Below, piece by piece: positions 61,632 through 64,000 of a stretch of 64,000 bases of DNA; the first letter of the stretch is position 1, and every line of letters starts with the position of its first letter. The translations under genes and the position numbers were made by a program. The notes under the pieces were generated by a model. That model was not told where the DNA came from, did no database searches, and saw nothing but the letters and a program-made list of their open reading frames with translations. The stretch lies in the NCBI RefSeq assembly GCF_037040815.1, contig NZ_CP146232.1:5364001-5428000 (forward strand), read 5' to 3'. Source of the stretch: Pararoseomonas sp. SCSIO 73927 (GTDB taxonomy: Bacteria > Pseudomonadota > Alphaproteobacteria > Acetobacterales > Acetobacteraceae).

Positions 61632-62618
61632 ATGCTCACCCGTCGTCACGCCCTGGCCCTGCCAGGCCTCATATCCATGCCCGCCGTGGCGCGCGCGCAG
61701 GGGGGCAGCCCGGACTGGACGCCGACGCGGCCGGTCGTGCTGGTCGTTCCCTACCCCGCCGGCGGACCGACAGACGTGCTGGCGCGGATGGTGGCCGGGG
61801 AGATGGCAAAAGACCTGGGCACGCCCGTGGTGGTGGAGAACGTGGCGGGTGGCGGCGGCTCCATCGGCTCCCGTCGCGTGGCGACAGGGCCGGCGGACGG
61901 CACGCAGATTATGCTCGCCTCCAACCAGACCCACGCCACCAACATCTCCCTGCTTCCGGACGGCGGCGGCTACGATCCGGTGAAGGACTTCGTGCCCGTC
62001 GCCGGGCTGGCGGACCTGCAGCACATCCTGGTGGTTCGCCCGGACGTGCCGGCCACCACCGTGGCGGAACTGCTGGGCCTGACGAAGGCGCGGCCGGGGG
62101 CAATCACCTGCGCCTCCACGGGCCAGGGCTCGGCCTCCCACCTCACCCTGGAGCTGTTCCGGGCCAGGACCGGGGCGGACATGGTGCATGTGCCCTACCG
62201 CGGCTCATCCCCAATGCTGAACGACCTCCTGGGCGGCCACGTGCAGGTCAGCTTCGCGACCGCCCCCACCGTGCTGACGCAGGTGCAGACGGGCAGGTTG
62301 CGCGCGCTGGCCGTGGCGTCGCCGCGCCGCTCCCCTCACCTGCCGGACTTGCCGACCCTGGCGGAAGCGGGGGTGCAGGGCGTTGAGGCGGATGCCTGGT
62401 TCGGCCTCTTCGCCCCGGCAGCCGTTCCCGCCCTGGCCCTGGCCCGGCTGCGCGCGCTCGCGCTGGCCGCCATGGCGCGGGAGCCGGTGCGCGCCCGCAC
62501 CACGGAGGTGGGGATGGCGGTGAACGTCCGGGACGCTGACGCGATGGGCGCCTTCCTGAAGGAGGACATCGCCCGCTGGGCCGAGGTGATCAGGGTGGCG
62601 CAGGTGAAGCCCGAGTGA
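61632..62618 (+). CDS. Bug-family periplasmic substrate-binding protein
   Basis: 328 residues. A signal peptide (MLTRRHALALPGLISMPAVARA) with paired Arg leads into a TctC/Bug fold: RPVVLVVPYPAGGPTDVLARMVAGEM, VVVENVAGGGGSIGS, VHVPYRGSSPMLNDLLGGHV and LPTLAEAGVQGVEADAWFGLFAPA. It is a paralogue of the receptor at 58.6-59.6 kb, but only moderately similar. GGGAGG precedes the start. No transporter genes are adjacent. Confidence 0.92.
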   Translation: MLTRRHALALPGLISMPAVARAQGGSPDWTPTRPVVLVVPYPAGGPTDVLARMVAGEMAKDLGTPVVVENVAGGGGSIGSRRVATGPADGTQIMLASNQTHATNISLLPDGGGYDPVKDFVPVAGLADLQHILVVRPDVPATTVAELLGLTKARPGAITCASTGQGSASHLTLELFRARTGADMVHVPYRGSSPMLNDLLGGHVQVSFATAPTVLTQVQTGRLRALAVASPRRSPHLPDLPTLAEAGVQGVEADAWFGLFAPAAVPALALARLRALALAAMAREPVRARTTEVGMAVNVRDADAMGAFLKEDIARWAEVIRVAQVKPE

Positions 62619-62631
62619 CGGGCCTGCCGGA

Positions 62632-62829
62632 CTAGCCCCTTCGGTCGGGCGGTGGTGGCGAAGCATCGCGGCCCGCCCCGGCCCTCGCCATCAACCCCGT
62701 GACAAGAGCCGCCACGAGCGCGACGGCGGCCACGGCCAGCAGCGCGACGGAGAAGCCGAATTGCAGCACCCTCGCCAGAAGGGCGAGGAGTGCGAAGAGG
62801 ACGGCGAGGCCGAGGGCCCAGCGCATCAT
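62632..62829 (-). CDS. small two-helix membrane protein
   Basis: 65 residues: two hydrophobic helices (LGLAVLFALLALLARVL; VALLAVAAVALVAALVTGL) and a short hydrophilic tail. It ends 13 bases from the convergent Bug gene. Two adjacent ATGs (62827-62829 and 62824-62826) could start it. Function unknown. Confidence 0.55.
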   Translation of the reverse strand: MMRWALGLAVLFALLALLARVLQFGFSVALLAVAAVALVAALVTGLMARAGAGRDASPPPPDRRG

Positions 62830-62886
62830 GGCGGTTGTCCTTCCCGATCCTCCCTCGAACGGCGCCGCGGGCCGGTCGTTTCCGCG

Positions 62887-63369
62887 CTACTCCGCCCGGA
62901 AGGACCTGAGGTCCGGCTTTAAGGCCAGGACGGCCTCGGCCAGCGGTGCCGGCCAGGGGGCGCCGCGGGTGGGAACGGTAAGGCTGGCGGAGCCCTCGTC
63001 TAGCAGCAGCAGGTAGAAGCGTTCCGTCCGGCTGTCGTAGCCGAGGAACAGTCCGGCCTCCGCGCAGTCACCACCGTCGCAGGTCCAGCCAAAGACGTAG
63101 CGGTCCTCCGCGACCCGCAGCGCGCCCGGGTCCTCGGCCCGGAGGTGGCGCAGGATGTAGGTCTGCCGACCGCGCGCGACGGAGCGGAAGCCGATGGAGA
63201 CGTCCGGGTGCGCGGCCAGATCCGCCACGGGCCGCCCGGCCAGGGTGAGCGGCGAGGGTTCCGGCACCGGCTGAGAGGCGGCAGGGGCCGCCAGCAGACC
63301 GGCCAAAAGCAGAAGGGCGAGTGGTCGCCCACCCGCCCTTCGCAGAACCTTGCGGAGAGGCGAATTCAC
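62887..63369 (-). CDS. exported protein of unknown function
   Basis: 160 residues with a signal peptide ([20 protein letters not shown]). The mature part has two cysteines in [20 protein letters not shown], which could form a disulfide, and no motif I recognise. The GTG start overlaps the rplQ stop (GTGA), so it is translationally coupled to the ribosomal protein operon. Confidence 0.7.
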   Translation of the reverse strand: MNSPLRKVLRRAGGRPLALLLLAGLLAAPAASQPVPEPSPLTLAGRPVADLAAHPDVSIGFRSVARGRQTYILRHLRAEDPGALRVAEDRYVFGWTCDGGDCAEAGLFLGYDSRTERFYLLLLDEGSASLTVPTRGAPWPAPLAEAVLALKPDLRSFRAE

Positions 63370-63788
63370 GCCTCGGCCGCTTCCTCGACCACCTCGGGCT
63401 TCGGACCGCTGTCCAGGCCCTTGGCGGCCACGTCGCGCTCGACGAGCTCGATCACCGCCATCTGGGCGGCATCGCCGTAGCGGATGCCGGCGCGCAGCAC
63501 GCGGGTATAGCCGCCGTTGCGGGCGGAGTAGCGCGGCGCGAGCGTGTCGAACAGCTTGCGGACCACGGCCGCGTCGCGGATCTGCGCGGCCGCCTGGCGG
63601 CGGGCGTGCAGGTCGCCGCGCTTGCCGAGGGTGATGATGCGCTCCACGTAGGGGCGCAGCTCCTTGGCCTTCGGCAGCGTGGTCGTGATCTGCTCGTGCT
63701 TGAGCAGGCTGGTCGCCATGTTCCGGAACATGGAGATCCGGTGGGAGGAGGTAACGCCGAGCTTCCGGCCCGAGACCCCGTGACGCAT
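63366..63788 (-). CDS. rplQ: 50S ribosomal protein L17
   Basis: 140 residues, starting [20 protein letters not shown], with [26 protein letters not shown] and [10 protein letters not shown] as further signatures. It follows rpoA on the minus strand with a 25-base gap and AAAGGA ribosome site, the normal end of the alpha operon. The short C-terminal Glu-rich extension ([11 protein letters not shown]) is common in Alphaproteobacteria. Confidence 0.98.
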   Translation of the reverse strand: MRHGVSGRKLGVTSSHRISMFRNMATSLLKHEQITTTLPKAKELRPYVERIITLGKRGDLHARRQAAAQIRDAAVVRKLFDTLAPRYSARNGGYTRVLRAGIRYGDAAQMAVIELVERDVAAKGLDSGPKPEVVEEAAEA

Positions 63789-63813
63789 TGACTTAGTCCT
63801 TTTCTCGGCCGCT

Positions 63814-64000
63814 CTAGAAGGGCTCGTCGACCTTGCGGGCCAGGTCCTCGATGTTCTCGGGCGGCCAGCCCGGGACGTTCATGCCGAGCTGCAGCCCCAT
63901 GGAGGTGAGGACCTCCTTGATCTCGTTGAGAGACTTGCGGCCGAAGTTCGGGGTGCGCAGCATCTCCTGCTCGGACTTCTGAACGAGATCGCCGATGTAG
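63814..64000 (-). CDS. rpoA: RNA polymerase alpha subunit, C-terminal fragment
   Basis: Only the last 62 codons are in the window; the 5' end lies to the right. The visible part is the alpha C-terminal domain: [34 protein letters not shown] and the end DEPF. It contains the helix-hairpin-helix contact surface for UP elements and activators. Confidence 0.97.
   Translation of the reverse strand, partial: YIGDLVQKSEQEMLRTPNFGRKSLNEIKEVLTSMGLQLGMNVPGWPPENIEDLARKVDEPF

Overview
The window is high-GC chromosomal DNA of an alphaproteobacterium, most likely a member of the Acetobacteraceae (Roseomonas-like). The evidence is the gene set and its order: an F1 ATP synthase operon atpHAGDC, dnaG next to rpoD, the gpmI-envC-ctpA-YibQ-rppH run, the end of the alpha ribosomal protein operon (rpoA-rplQ), and two periplasmic receptors of the Bug/tripartite tricarboxylate family without linked membrane subunits. 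This assignment is an inference from gene content, not from a search. I see no rRNA, tRNA, insertion sequence, prophage or CRISPR array. Coding density is very high and several genes use GTG, TTG or CTG starts.

Layout. 0-5 kb (mostly minus strand): the 5' end of a type III polyketide synthase gene, a RepA-like protein with an Arg/Glu/Asp repeat, an HU protein with a Lys/Ala tail, and NAD synthetase. 5-16 kb (plus): an MFS drug exporter, proB and proA flanking a DUF4126-type membrane gene, a secreted hydratase-like protein, then nadD-rsfS-rlmH, NnrU and a UbiE-type methyltransferase, with a minus-strand membrane acyltransferase. 16-24.6 kb: gpmI, an EnvC-like protein, ctpA, a YibQ-type deacetylase and rppH, facing a GH10 xylanase coupled to a diiron protein. 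24.8-29.7 kb: the atp operon. 30-39.8 kb: small charged proteins, priA, a transaldolase-type aldolase, pyrE with an M20 amidohydrolase, DUF484-xerC, and a protein with two HARP-like repeats. 39.8-52 kb: rpoD, dnaG, a YqeY protein, carA and carB separated by three membrane-protein genes, greA and ilvA. 52-64 kb: a class A penicillin-binding protein with a nuclease-like tail, an Lrp regulator, trxB-lysR, a possible small RNA, a DUF6481 gene, the two Bug receptors, nadK, a haloacetate-dehalogenase-like hydrolase, rplQ and the 3' end of rpoA.

Working together: NAD(P) synthesis (nadD, nadE, nadK), proline synthesis (proA, proB), pyrimidine and arginine precursor supply (carA, carB, pyrE), envelope remodelling (EnvC-like, CtpA, class A PBP) and the core replication/transcription machinery (priA, dnaG, rpoD, rpoA, greA) are all represented.

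The most notable system is at 44.3-45.8 kb. carA carries an in-frame N-terminal helix-turn-helix-like module and is preceded by two perfect TGGGAA-N5-TTCCCA palindromes 43 bp apart. This suggests a carbamoyl-phosphate synthase subunit that may bind its own promoter. Other unusual items are a ribosome-silencing factor embedded between a roughly 330-residue polycationic tail and a poly-Asp tail, an rlmH gene whose only reasonable start is CTG, and a three-hairpin terminated leader or sRNA before the DUF6481 gene.
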